Assembly: GCA_014825775.1 (NCBI GenBank)
Contig: MVAQ01000171.1
Coordinates: 1-47,030, forward strand
Direction of reading: 5' to 3'
Length of the DNA stretch: 47,030 nt
DNA from: Krasilnikovozyma curviuscula
Taxonomy: Eukaryota > Basidiomycota > Tremellomycetes > Cystofilobasidiales > Mrakiaceae
In this document: positions 33,686-45,200 of the stretch, piece by piece
Layout of the letters: each line of letters starts with the position of its first letter
Position numbering within the stretch: the first letter of the stretch is position 1
Program-made: the position numbers and the translations under genes
The notes under the pieces: model-generated
What the model was told of the DNA's origin: nothing
Seen by the model: the letters and a program-made list of their open reading frames with translations, nothing else
Databases searched by the model: none

Positions 33686-34672
33686 TCACTCATCCAGTCT
33701 GACCCTGACCCTCAGCCTCTCCCTCCATTGTTTACAGCCCCAGTATTTTTCACACCACCCCCGAAACACTCCCTCAACCAGCGACTGCTGCTTATCTCCG
33801 CACACTACGACCTCGTACGCCTCCCATGTCTTCACACATTCCAGTGCCTTAAGATCCCGATGCACATCCTGGAACACCTGGTACGCTGTTGGCCTCACGC
33901 GGCCGTACTCCCTGGAGAGAAGCACACCGCTGAGGGAAGTCGACGACGGCATTGAGATGGGCAGGTACGTGTACACAAGCACAACTTTTTCGAACTGTTG
34001 CTTCTGATGAGTTGCAGTTGGGGGGAACAAGTGCGCCAGGATGGCTGCAGCCTCAAAGGAGTACACGCCAGGATATTTGGAGCCAGAGTAGGCTTCCAGG
34101 AGTAAGGTCCTTCCCATCACTGTCAACGAGGGTGCTGGGGGACTGACAACAGTGGTGAACTTCTCTCGTGTCTCTGGGCTAGAGATGTGAATGTGAACCA
34201 TCTTCAGAGAGGGAAAGTGCTGGAACAGATCCAGAGAGGAGTCGCTTTGCGTCACGACAAGAGATCCCACATTCGTTGAAGGAGAAATGTCGACGGACCA
34301 CCACTCCAGCTCGACATGTTCTAAGATATTGCAGGCTTGAGTGTGGGCTTGTGAGCAAGGCGATGCAACTCGATTTATGAACTTTTCAGCTGCAGTCGAC
34401 GCGATAGTCAGGTTGATGTGATAATACAATCGATGGGCCAGTCGTTTGTTTACCGCCGAAGAGGCTTGTAGAAGAGAGTTCAATGTGGGTTGGTCACAGA
34501 ACTGGGCAATGTTGCAGATCGTTTCCAAAGGGAAACCTGCCGTTTGTGCGCGCCGTTGTTAGGAAAGGGCCGTAACAAAATATATGATAGAAAACAGATG
34601 TTGTCAGCAAAATGTATCAGGAATGCAAAGAGTATACCTACCAATCAAAAGAAACTGCAGTTGAGGGCTCAT
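33686..34672 (-). CDS. F-box-like protein 2
   Basis: Exons are 34672-34642 (31 nt) and 34536-33686, giving 293 aa. Joining the first exon (MSPQLQFLLI) gives GFPLETICNIAQFCDQPTLNSLLQASSAVNK, which fits the F-box pattern of LPxEI..I..........L..AS..... The rest lacks a named domain; it has two hydrophobic patches (SLKMVHIHIS, FEKVVLVYTYLPI) that suggest irregular leucine-rich repeats as in neighbouring F-box gene 1. A substrate-receptor role in SCF ligases is inferred from the family. The start rests on the first exon; without it the ORF has no ATG until METICN is read with a non-ATG codon. Confidence 0.65.
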
Positions 34673-35067
34673 CGTCAGCTTTACACGGAGGATCTGTTAA
34701 TCTGATAAGAAATGAGGCTCCGAAATGATGTGGGATAGCAAATGTCGCACTTTGGAACCCAAAACACAACGTGTTCAAACCAAAACCACCACTATTTAAA
34801 AAGTTGAGAGCTATATCTGGGTGATTGGACCAGAAGTAGCTCTGGGGATAATTTGTATACTGGAAAAAAAGGGCGATTGGCGTGATTTTTTCATCTTGGC
34901 TCGGCCGATCGCCTAAATACAATCTGATAAAAAGTGACACAATACGGTAGAGTTTACCAACACGGCACATTGTACAAAGGCAAACAAGGGGGAAAAGGTA
35001 TAAAGGTCTTCTCATAGCAATGTAGCGATGTGGCATCAGGTTCACGGAAATGCGCTTTCCTATGTAG
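34673..35067. other. Intergenic region
   Basis: This 395-bp stretch lies between F-box gene 2 and the CLASP stop. A 154-codon minus-strand frame crosses it but starts at a non-ATG codon and overlaps exons of both neighbours. I see no gene. Confidence 0.5.
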
Positions 35068-38000
35068 TTACCGCTCAAGCCGCCTCGTCTCCTTCTCGAC
35101 ACGTTCCTTCCCGCCTAGCCCACTTCCCTGCCTGCCAACGCCACGTATAGTTGTCAATTTATCAGTCAGTATAAGGTTGGATGATTACTGAGGTCACAAA
35201 CGCGCGCACCCACCTTACGTTATGCTTGTCGAAGAGGTACGTCAGAAGGTTCTTTCTCTCATCAGTCAGTCCATTAAGCAGCGTAAACAGCAGACTTTCA
35301 TCTTTCAGCACAAGCTGAGCCGCTAGCAAGCTCGTCGCCGCTGCTTCACGAACGTTCAGCACGGTAGACGACAGCGAAGGAAGGATGAGAGCGCGCAATC
35401 TCGGAATCTCTTCTTCGACCACTGAAGATGGCAGGAGCATGATACACTTCCCAAGGCACAAGAGGCCAAAGACGTGTCCCGGAACCGGGTCAAACATGGG
35501 CGACTGTGTGGGCGACTGTGTGGGCGACTGTGTGGGCGAGGAGGGATAGGTAGTGGTAATGTAGCGGTCGAGGGTTGTGGAGACAATTGAGAGGGCGAAG
35601 ACGGGTTGGGATTTGGCAAGAAAGGAGGTGAAGATGCTGGAAGTAGCTTCTCGAGTCTTGAAAGTACCAAGGGTATCGAGTAGTCTTAGTCAAAGTGAAA
35701 ACAGCGTGGGTGTCTTCGAGGTAGAGACTCACAAGGGTGAATGGTGATGACCGCAGCTTGAAAAGCATCTCGCAAAGTGTCGATTCAAAGCCGTCGAACA
35801 GTGGATACGTGTAGTTAACCAAGTCTTCCAACAGTGCCAGAGAGAGGTATAAGACCGATTCCGACTGCAAAGCAAGGGAAAGTTAGAAGGTAAAAAATCT
35901 GGTTGAGCAATCGGTGAGATGGTTCTCCTTTACCATTGAGAGAACAGTCTTCTTCAATCCTTCGATGATCTTCTCAAACAGTTTTGTCGATTCCCAAATG
36001 CTCCTCTGCTCCTCTTGTAAGGTCTTCTTGATGCCACCGTCCGAGTTGGAAGCAAGATCATCGTCCTGTACTGGGTGTCTGCGACAGAAAGAGACGAGGA
36101 GACTGAGAGCGGAAGAAGACCTAAAACATGAAACAAAATAAATCAAATGGAGGGTCAGAAAGATAACAGTGACCAAATATAATGGAAATCAGAGAACCGA
36201 CGCTGCTGATCCTAAAAGTTGATCGGCGGCATCTAATGCCTCGTTCTCTGTACATGGAAGGAGGTTTATGAGAGCTAGATTCGACCAAGACGATAATGAA
36301 TTTAATTATCACGTTAAAGAAGATCAACCAACAATCAGGTCCAAAGAGCATGTCCAGATATATACTCACAAGCTCTTTTTAGCTCCCACATGCCTCCGAA
36401 ACCCTTCGACGGCGGTGAAGCAGCGCCCAACAGACTCAAGTGACTCGGTATCATCCTCTGCGCACTCCTCGGTGGACTATCTGCACCAGACTTCAAAGCC
36501 TGAGTGAGGAGGTCTTCTGTTGCTGAGGAGGACGATGTGGTAGTTGAAGCTTTGGGCTCGTTGATTGGCGTTGAGGGGCCGGCAGATGGTGTGAAGGACG
36601 TCGTTACAAGTGATTGAGATTCTACCGATGTGTCAAGCGGAGGAGATGCTAGAAGGTGGGTTGATTCTGCTGGTAGTGCTGAGACCACAGAACTCTGGGT
36701 GGGGTATGCAGCAGCAGGCTGGGACGACGGTATTTGCGAGGATTTGCTGGGAGTAGTAAAGGGCGACTGAGCATCTTCCAATGGTAATGACGCTGTCTCT
36801 TTAAGAACTGGAGATTTCTTTGCAGGAGGTGTTGGAGGGAGATTCTGTATCTGTTGCTTCTCTTCTGCTTCTTTAGCTTCCCTCGCAGCCTTCTTCTGGG
36901 CAGCAATCATGGCTCCAATATTGCTTCTTGGCTTCTTTAGCGCCGGAACTGCTGCAGAGGACGTCGGTGATGATTTTGCTGTTGATGGTGATGGTCCAGC
37001 TGTTGGAGGTTTCGCCTTCTCTACAGCACGTTTGACGATGCCGTCCAGATTCTCCAGCATTATCCTACCATTCTCGGGCCAGATCATGTTGAGGTCCCAA
37101 AACGTCTCTCGAGCAGGCTCTTTGGCGATAGGGCTCGAGTCCGTCAACAACTTCTTAATCAAGCCTTCCAGCGTGTCGTGGCCCTCTCCTTGATCCAACT
37201 GCTGCTTGTACTTCGTTCCATGCACCTGTAAGTACGTTCCAATATGGACTGCGCAATAGCTTCTCACCATTGGCGATTTATCAACTCCCATGGAGCTGAA
37301 AATTGGGACAACGATCCGCGGCGAAGCGGAGGAATAGGTGAGGATCGTCTTCACGACGTACTGAGTTTGAGTGACCACGATTTTCTTGGTGAAGTTGGCC
37401 ATACGTGTGAGCGGAATCAAGAGTTGATCGAGGAATGGATCAAGGGAGTGACCAAGCGTGAAGGCGAGAGTAGTGTAGGCTGCACAGGTCTGAGTGCAGA
37501 GTGTCGTTCGAAGAGTTGCGAGCTGAAAGCGATGATCGCAAAACCGCGAAGGTCAGAAAGGTCAAAAAGGAAATAATCATAAAGATTGAGTTCCTTACAG
37601 CTTTCAGACTCCCCTCTATCCACCAACTCCTCAAACAGGCCATAAACACCTCTGGATAGCTGTCCCACACCCCGCTGTTCAACATACCCCTGACTCGTTT
37701 CATAGAGTCTTCTCTTCCAGACCAGTTATGCTCGGATTCCTTACCTTCAAAAGATGGCTTCATAGCTGCGAATTCTAGTTCAACGTCTTTGGCGGATGCG
37801 ATCTGTGTGAGGCAGCAGTCGGAAGTTTGAATGGAAAACACTTCCGTGAGTTGAAGTGCAAAAGTGGAGAGGTATAGTTAGAGATATTCTCACGTAGACA
37901 ACCTCGACCTCACCCCAGTCGATCTTGTCGCCCTTCTCCTTCTCCTTCGTTGCCCCGTTCGAAGTAGCATTAGCACTGAACGGCGTTGCCTCTTCAGCAC

Positions 38001-39151
38001 CGGCAGTCCCGCTTCCACCAAACACAGCTCCTAGAACAGCGTCTGCGATTGACTTCCTCACATTCCTGGCCGTGATGTGTTTCTTGAGATCCGCCTTCGC
38101 GGCAGGTGGGGTCGATGGCGTGGAGAAGAGCGCGATGGCCGTCTGCGGTGCCAGATGAGAATATTTGTTACTTAAAATGAAAACAAAACCACACTTATAG
38201 AAAGAATAGAGCATACCTGACGTGCTGTAGTTCTGACTTCTGAGTCCTGGTCTTCGAGGAGGTCAACTAGTGGCGCAGTGTAAGCTCGAAGAGGAAAAGA
38301 GGGATGACTGGACCTCAGTTTTGTGAGCAGAGTGAGAGACTATGCATGTTCAAGGACTACGAATTAGTACTTTGCTCCGAGAAGGACAATAAGGCGTTCT
38401 TACTAGCTCTCTTCCTTTCGCTCCTTTAGCACCCAGCCCTGCTTCTCTAATACCTCGCTCGAACTCTTTCTTGACAGTATCAGCCTCACTATCACCTGTT
38501 GGTAGATCAAGTACGAGACCACCAAGTATGACCAACGACCGAAGAGCTGTAGAGGCTGCTTTTGTGATGGAGAGGAGGGTGAATAAATCGATGCTGTGTT
38601 GCTGAGAGCTTGACGAGGAACTGGAGATTGAGAGTGTCGATGATGAAGTTGGTGCTCCTGTCAACGGGAAAAAGGAAGTGAGAAAGAACGATAGGTTGCG
38701 CTAATGGTTAGAGAAAATGGAATGGACGCGTAACAAAGTGACGACGAGGAACAGTGAGCCAAAGTCTGTATTATGAATAAGTAAAGTCATACCATCACTC
38801 ACTGTCATATTTGGCATCACTCCTAGTACCTCCAGGTAGCTCGGTATCACGTTAACTGCTGCTGTCGAGAGTAAGGGGTTCGACGACCGTAGACATATCC
38901 TGAGCGACAGAGTGATGCTGTCTGGAGCATTCTCAGGGATCTAAAAACAGGACACGAAAGAAAAGGGATCCGTCAGTTATGCGATTGGTAAGAAACACAG
39001 GAAACAGGCAAACGAAGGCAAAGCAAGTGCTCACCCCATTCAAGGCCTCGAAATGGCTCTGCAATGCCTGGAGAGCGGAGACCTTGTCATCGACCTCAGA
39101 ACTCGCAGAAGTGAGGATAATAAGGTGAGGCTCCACTGATGGCTTTGGCAT
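35068..39151 (-). CDS. CLASP-family microtubule-binding protein (Stu1-like)
   Basis: Minus-strand exons are 39151-39035, 38940-38803, about 38700-38404, 38339-38217, 38142-37894, 37802-37599, 37522-36370, 36274-36202, 36120-35934, 35864-35733, 35656-35219 and 35127-35068, giving about 1056 aa. The central CLASP_N/TOG domain spans roughly residues 309-500. It shows the diagnostic EHNWSGREDSMKRVRGML, DQLLIPLTRMANFTKKIVV, and DKSPMVRSYCAVHIGTYL. CLASPs bind tubulin with TOG domains, suppress catastrophe and act at spindle and kinetochore. A Ser/Pro/Lys-rich linker (about 540-740, with KKPRSNIGAM), typical for microtubule-lattice binding, follows. The C-terminal part is again HEAT-like (FESTLCEMLFKLRSS, VREAAATSLLAAQLVLKDES) and ends in a charged helix (GGKERVEKETRRLER). 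A 12-bp tandem repeat encodes SPTQ units. The exon 2/3 join is ambiguous: either the acceptor after 38700 or a later one with a shifted donor keeps frame. Confidence 0.88.
35498..35539 (-). repeat. 12-bp tandem repeat in CLASP coding sequence
   Basis: GGGCGACTGTGT (plus strand) is repeated exactly three times with a partial fourth copy. On the minus strand it encodes S-P-T-Q units in a linker of the CLASP protein. Unit length is a multiple of three, so copy changes keep the frame. Confidence 0.9.
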
Positions 39152-39781
39152 GTCCTCTTCTTCTGATAGTGGTAGTTTCGAGCTCAAGGCGGTTGGAAAC
39201 AGCTTCGCGGCGGTTGATGCGAATCGAGCTTAGAGAGTAGTTTTGCCCCTCTTGTTGCATAAAGTGGTGCTGTAGATGGTTGCAAATACTCTTTGCTCTA
39301 CTTTCTATTTTGGCTGCAAAACCTGGCAGGGAAAAATGTCGTTTAACATGCTGTAAACAAACCGAGACTAGAACATCTACTGCAAATTCACAACGAGTTT
39401 CTCCGTAGAAGTGGCGGAGTTCAAACGAGACTAGAGAGGGATTAATTGAATAACAATAAGAAGGTTTCTCAGAAGGACGAATCCATCTAGCGACATTGGT
39501 TTCGGCTCGTTCCCAACACTCATCAACTCCGTCATTAGGGAGAGCAACATTTCGTGTTGTATCTAAGTCCAGCAAGCCACCAGCAAGTTTGATGTCCAAT
39601 ATGAACAGATTCGATTCAACTCAACGTCATGTCACAAAGCTCGAAGAGAGGTGCTGAGAATGTCGGCGCAAGTAACACCAATATATTTCTTACGCTTTCG
39701 TTCTAGCCTTATTTGGTTCTTCATAAAGGGTCGCATCAACTTCATACAACAAAGCTCACAATATATACAAAAACGAAGGGT
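39152..39781. other. CLASP promoter / arrestin B 3' region
   Basis: This 630-bp stretch lies between two minus-strand genes. A long minus-strand frame across 39096-39599 has no ATG near its start and runs into the CLASP first exon in another frame, so it is not taken as a gene. Confidence 0.5.
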
Positions 39782-41762
39782 TCAATCAGTTTCAGCAACG
39801 ACGCCAGTACCCACTTTGACTTCCTCATGATGGTGCTCGTCCCAGTCCCACACGGGATCGTCTAACCTCAGAATCTCAAATCCGTCAATGACAAATGTTC
39901 TCCCATTGGTACCAGATGATTCGACACAGTTTTTGATGGCGAATGAGAGGTCTGTCGCTGAGGAAGCCGAAGATGCAGAGGAGGTCTTGGACGATAAGGA
40001 GTCGGAGTACAAAGGAGAGTGATGACCTGTTTTCATAAGATCAATTTCGGTGTGGAGGTCGATGTGTGAGTCATTGATATGCAGACACTCGCACGTCTGT
40101 TCTGGCGCATTAAGGGATGTTAAATCAGCGTCGAGGGAGAAGGGCTTGTCGTGGATCGACGGTGTGAACGGGGGTAGAGAAAGCTTTTCAGGGGTGCAGC
40201 AGCACTGGAAGATTAAAATTATGTCAGCGGCAGCGGCAGTTGAGTAGGTTGAACGCAGCGCAAAAGGGAAAACTTACAGAGGCGACAGGGACCTCACGTC
40301 GGAAGAGATTGACGGCTTTCAATTTCCCTCCATCGACATCGTGCAAGTTAAAAATGACTTCAAATGTGAGTTCGGTGGAGAATCTGAGAGGGGATTTTGT
40401 GCCAGGGTAAGTTGTCGGTCGTAGCTGATTGTGGTTGGGCTGAAAAAGAAAGCAACTCAGAAATTTCAAAGCAGGAAAGCTGCGGGAAGGCAAACTAACC
40501 AGTCTAGCAACCGTCTCAGCTCTCCAGAATCCATTCTTACAGTTCTCATCAATATCACTTCCCTCCATAATCTGATGGTGCTTCAGTGCCTTCTTCAAGA
40601 ACCCACTACTACAGTAATCGCCCTTCTCTCCTAATTGACAGATCATGATCTTCGGGCTCTGAGTCGTCCTGATAACCTTCCCTTTCTTCTCCGTCTTACA
40701 CTTCTGCTTGACGTAAACATTGACCGCGAATATGGTAAGGTTCTGAGGCTAAGATAAGCTGAGTCAGATGTAGTATGAATAAGAAGATGCAGTAAATGTC
40801 TTACAGGCGCCGAGAGGGAGAAAGAGATGAAAAGTGGACCGCCAATAATACAGGAGTCAGACTGAATTTGGAGTCGATAAGGACCAAGCGAATCTATGTA
40901 GCGTTCCTGAAAGCGATTGAGCTGGATGACTGAGTCCGTCGAAGGGTTCACAAGGACGCGCAATTCTTTGGTGGCTGCAAGGTCAAGTTTTTTTAGACGA
41001 ATTCCTGAACCCACGAGCGTGGCTGAGACGTGCCAGAGGACATTGCCATGAAGGGATCGTTCGTGGGTAGGAGCTGTGGGAGGAATTGTGAAGCTGAAAT
41101 CCCAACTGAAAGCGGCGCGCCGACAGAGAATATCAGTTCTGTGGTGTTTTTGGATGAAAGGCATAAGCAGCGTAAGACTGAGCTTACCTCGTCTGTCCTG
41201 ACTCTAAGAATAACCCGTGAGAACTATCAGTGACCAGCACCTTTTCAAACAGCACGTCTTCGTCGTTCTTCCCAAGCACACTGTCAACCGCCTCGATGAA
41301 GCTCTCCGCCCACAACCTGACCTTCAACTTCCTGACATGATGTGGCCTGTTCAAGCACGCTTGTATGACACCTGAGACAACCGACCCTTGACCTGGGTCT
41401 AACTCGACTTTCGAGGCAGTTGAAACGGTTGGTGGGCGGACGAACGTCACTGGCTCAGTCAGGGTGATATTGATATATTCTACAGAGGGTATTGAGGTAT
41501 CTGTGTGATGGGGTGTGAGTGAAAGGGTATCTCCTGCAGAATGGGGAATATAGAAATCTGAAGCTGTGGAATGGAATGATGCTGGCGAGTTGGATCTTCT
41601 AGGTGTATAGTCTGGAGAGGCAGTGGACTCTCTTGAGTAGCATGGCGGTAAAGATGAGTCGTCAAGGGACTGTCTAGGTAATATTGGGTGGTGGTGGTGA
41701 TTCCGAGACGACTTGGACGACGAAACTGAAGCGGATCGAATGGACGAGGGGGTGAATCGCAT
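39782..41762 (-). CDS. Alpha-arrestin-like protein, copy B
   Basis: Minus-strand exons are 41762-41188, 41105-40805, 40748-40500, 40439-40278 and 40204-39782; phases close to 569 aa. It is a clear paralogue of copy A at 14511-16676. Shared blocks include TEPVTFVRPPTV, LKVRLWA, WDFSFTIPPTAPTHERS, SLGPYRLQIQSDS, MICQLGEKGDY, NGFWRAETVARLV and STELTFEVIFNLHDVDGG. The 162-nt exon coding the last block is the same length in both genes. Copy B lacks the two introns that split the GS...VNPS segment of copy A. A PPCY motif at 39-42 fits a PPxY ligase-docking site. The C-terminal Cys-rich stretch (CCCTPEKLSLPPF) and the DGFEILRL motif are also conserved. A role as an Rsp5-type ubiquitin-ligase adaptor in endocytosis is inferred. 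A TATAAGAGG element lies at 41842-41850. Confidence 0.87.
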
Positions 41763-42247
41763 CTTGATCAGAATTCGTTGGAAGCTCAAACTGCTGGATA
41801 GTTTAAAGCGGCACAGTTCAATCAAATGGTATTAGATGATTCCTCTTATATGTAATGATTCTTGCTTCTGATTTTTTCTCGTCGTCCGCCACGGGCTGAC
41901 TGGGTCGACGTCAATCCTCGTCCGAGAGCTTGTAAGCCCGCTTTTATGGAAGCTCCAGTTTCTGACATCGCTCTGTTTTCGTTAGAGATTCGCTAGCGTC
42001 GGAGCGAGTACCTGTAAGGGGTAAGCTAGGCGGTTTGGGGTAAATGAAGACAGTAGCTCGAACCGTCGCGAAAAGTAAACAAACACACGGCCGGATTCCT
42101 TCTTCGTAGCACTTTAGTTGCTTCAGCCGCAATTCACTGATGCAATCACGCACTCGATCGACAAAAATCAAATCATACAAGTAATATAAAAATCTGGTAG
42201 AAGTACCAAAGAAGAAGCAAAACCCGAAAATAAAGGCAATGATAAAA
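41763..42247. other. Arrestin B promoter / surface-protein 3' region
   Basis: This is 485 bp between two minus-strand genes. It contains the TATA-like TATAAGAGG (minus, 41842-41850). No gene was seen. Confidence 0.5.
41842..41850 (-). promoter_or_regulatory. Candidate TATA box of arrestin B
   Basis: TATAAGAGG on the minus strand lies about 80 bp upstream of the arrestin B ATG. Only motif and position support it. Confidence 0.3.
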
Positions 42248-45200
42248 CTACATCCCCACAAAAAGCGCGTCCTCGTTGTACATTGTGTATCCCCCGGAAG
42301 AAACTGTCGAGTAATCAGACCCCACATACGCTGCCATTGAAACGAACCCACACTGGGTGATGTTCCCACCAGAGAGGTCGTTCATGTGCGTGTTGCCCTC
42401 CAACAGGCTGATCGCAGAATCATATGCTCCAAGAGCTACACCGGTCAGAAAGTGGTGAGATTAAGCCTTGATTCAAAGATTCAAAGAGAAGAGGCTTACC
42501 TAGTGAGACGAGGAAGATCTTACTGTACGCCTGTTGGTACAAACACGCCACAGGGTAGAAGAGCGTGCCGTCTGTCGTCGTTCCGAACAGGTATGTCTGT
42601 GGGTCAGAATCATCTATTTGCATCGGATACAGAGCAATGTAGGTCGCCGTTTTGGGGATCGTGTCGTCGTCGGAGAGACGGAGACGAGAAACGCCATACT
42701 GGCCTGAAAAGGAAAGAAGTACCGTGTCAGGAATGCAAATTCAATAGTGACGGAGTAGATTGAGAGGTTTACTTTGTTCGTCAATGTATGTGTGTAAGAA
42801 TCGACCGTCTGCGGAACCTTCAATAAAACCTTCTTCCGATTGGGTCCACAGGTTGGTGAAGAGAACGTCAGAGACGTTGGGTGTGATGTAAACATTTCCA
42901 TTTGGTTGCCAAGTGTACCTTTGAAGAACAGGGATGTCAGGAAAGTGTCAGAGTAATCATAGGTGAGAAAAATCTTACTGCATCGTCTTGGTGATATCCA
43001 TAATCTGAACCAATCCGGCAGTAAAAGTGGAGTTGACGAGAGAAGTAGCGTTGGCGTTGGCTATCGCGGTAGCATTGTTGACAGTCGAGAGGGTAGAATT
43101 ATCCTGGCTGTCCGAAGTAACTTCAGTACCATCCGTGCCGATAGAGAAACTGCCATCGTTGACGCTTGGGTCGACTGGAGCACTGAGGTCGGTCGACTCG
43201 GGGGCAGACGTATCGATGATGGTCGTGGGAGTGTTGAAGCCGACAGGAGTTGCCGTGGTGGTTGGGACAGAAGTATCAACGGTATTAGTCGTGGATTCTG
43301 CTGTGTCAATGGTGGTGGACGCTTCAGTGACCGCTTGACGTTTGTTGTTTCTTGCGGCAATTTGAGCATGACTGTTACGCCCTGAACGAGCCCTCTTTGG
43401 GGGTGGACTCGGCGCATCGATGAAAGCTGAGACTGTTTCCGTAGCTGTAGAGTATGCAGTGGTGGTAACGGGATAGCTTTGAGAGATGGTCGAGGTAATA
43501 TACGAGACAGTCGTTTCAGTGGCTGTTGTCGTTTGTGGGATAGTGACAGAGATGTAGTTGACGAAGGTAACTGTCTGGGTTTCAATGTAGGTAATGGGAG
43601 CAGCGTTGACAGTGGAGACGGTGGTGATGGTGGTCGGAACACCAGCTGCAGTGGTAACGCTTGTGACAGTAGTAAGAGTACCCTCGGCAGTTGAGACGCT
43701 GGTGACGGTTTGAGTCAGAGTTTGAGTTTGGGGGATGTAGCTGACTTGAGTAACAGTAGCAGTGTTGGTTTTGGTAAGTGTTGTAGGTATCAAGGAAGTT
43801 ATTATGTTTGTTTGTGTGACAGTATTTCGAACGGTGGTAGGAGAGGCGCTGACTCTGGAAGGGAAAGGTCGTTATGGGCCGGCGGACGAGTGGCGGATCG
43901 GAAATCACTTGAAAGACTTACGAGACAGAAGCAGGGTGGAGACCACCAATAGGTACACAAACTGAGGTAGAAGCAATGTTCCAGGCAGGGCCCAAGTTGT
44001 AGGTACCCGCCTTTCCAACGATGTTCCATCCTAGATACGCTGTGTTGGATAGACTGACTCCGAGAGCTATTCCTGATGAATACCCTTTGCATGGTCCGGA
44101 ATTTACACTGGATTGGCCGTAGTTGAGAGCAAGAGCAGCATTGACGTTGACTTGTGGCTTATCGTTGATGCTGAACGAACGGGGAAATCAGTCAAAGAAC
44201 TAGGGGGATAGAAAAGGACTTTCAGGTTTACCTTACAAACTGAACGAATTTTCCATTGAGGATGTTGAGACTGAGTCTGAAGGTGAAGACGAGGTAGGCA
44301 TCAGCGTTGATGTTAACAGATCCAGCCGCGTCGTACGTCTTGGTGAATTGAGGAGTCCAGCCAGTGAAAGAGGCCTTGGTGTGCAAGATGTCGATAGTGT
44401 TTGAAATGGAAGGCCATGTCAAAGCAACACCCGCGTACGCTTGTCCGTGAGCAACAATGCTGAAGTCGGCACCGGCACTGAGCACCAATTCAGGACCAAG
44501 ACTGATGATCTCAGGAATGTTGAAACCACCTGTAAACGCGACGTGAATTGGATAGGATCACATAGTTTACATCACAACTCAAAAGGAAGGAAAGAAGATG
44601 ACTGATTGTGACTAACCAAGAGGAAGACTCAACAACACCTTTTCGTAGTTTGTCTTGTATGCGAAGTCAGCGACGATTCCGACCCCGAGACCCGCGTAAG
44701 CATTGAGGTTGGCAGTGAGTGTTGCACCAGTAATACCGTTTGCGAAGGAGAAGGAGATGGTTGAAGAGATGACAAGGTTACCCTGGTGAACAAAAACACG
44801 TGAGTTACTGGTACAGAGAAAATGGTGTAACAAACTCACATTGATCCCGCACTTAACGCAGTAGATATCAATAGCTCCTGTACTACCCTTTGGAGCATCC
44901 AAATGGTAGAGGTCGTTTCCGATACCCCACGGGGTGATCGAGAGATTTTTAGCAGAACTAAGATCAATAGATTGAGACGTCGAGAAAGGCTTTGGGACGA
45001 AGATGATTCAGTCAGCGAATACAATAGTGAGTTTCAATAGGCTGATTCTTACAGTGATGCTGTGAACAGTTGTAGGATTCAACCAACTGATTGCTGTAGT
45101 GGCAACAGAAACAACTGCTTTGACAGCTGTTGTCACCGCCTTCGAGACTGCCTTTACAGCGGTCTTGACAGCCTTGGCGACAGATTTAAATGCTTTTTTC

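Noticed and set aside
34638..35102. 154-codon minus-strand frame between F-box gene 2 and CLASP
   Set aside because: It does not start with ATG, overlaps the last CLASP exon and the first exon of the F-box gene, and its composition is unlike the neighbours' proteins.
39096..39599. 167-codon minus-strand frame upstream of CLASP
   Set aside because: It begins at a TTG codon, has no ATG near the start, and overlaps the CLASP first exon in another frame without family resemblance.
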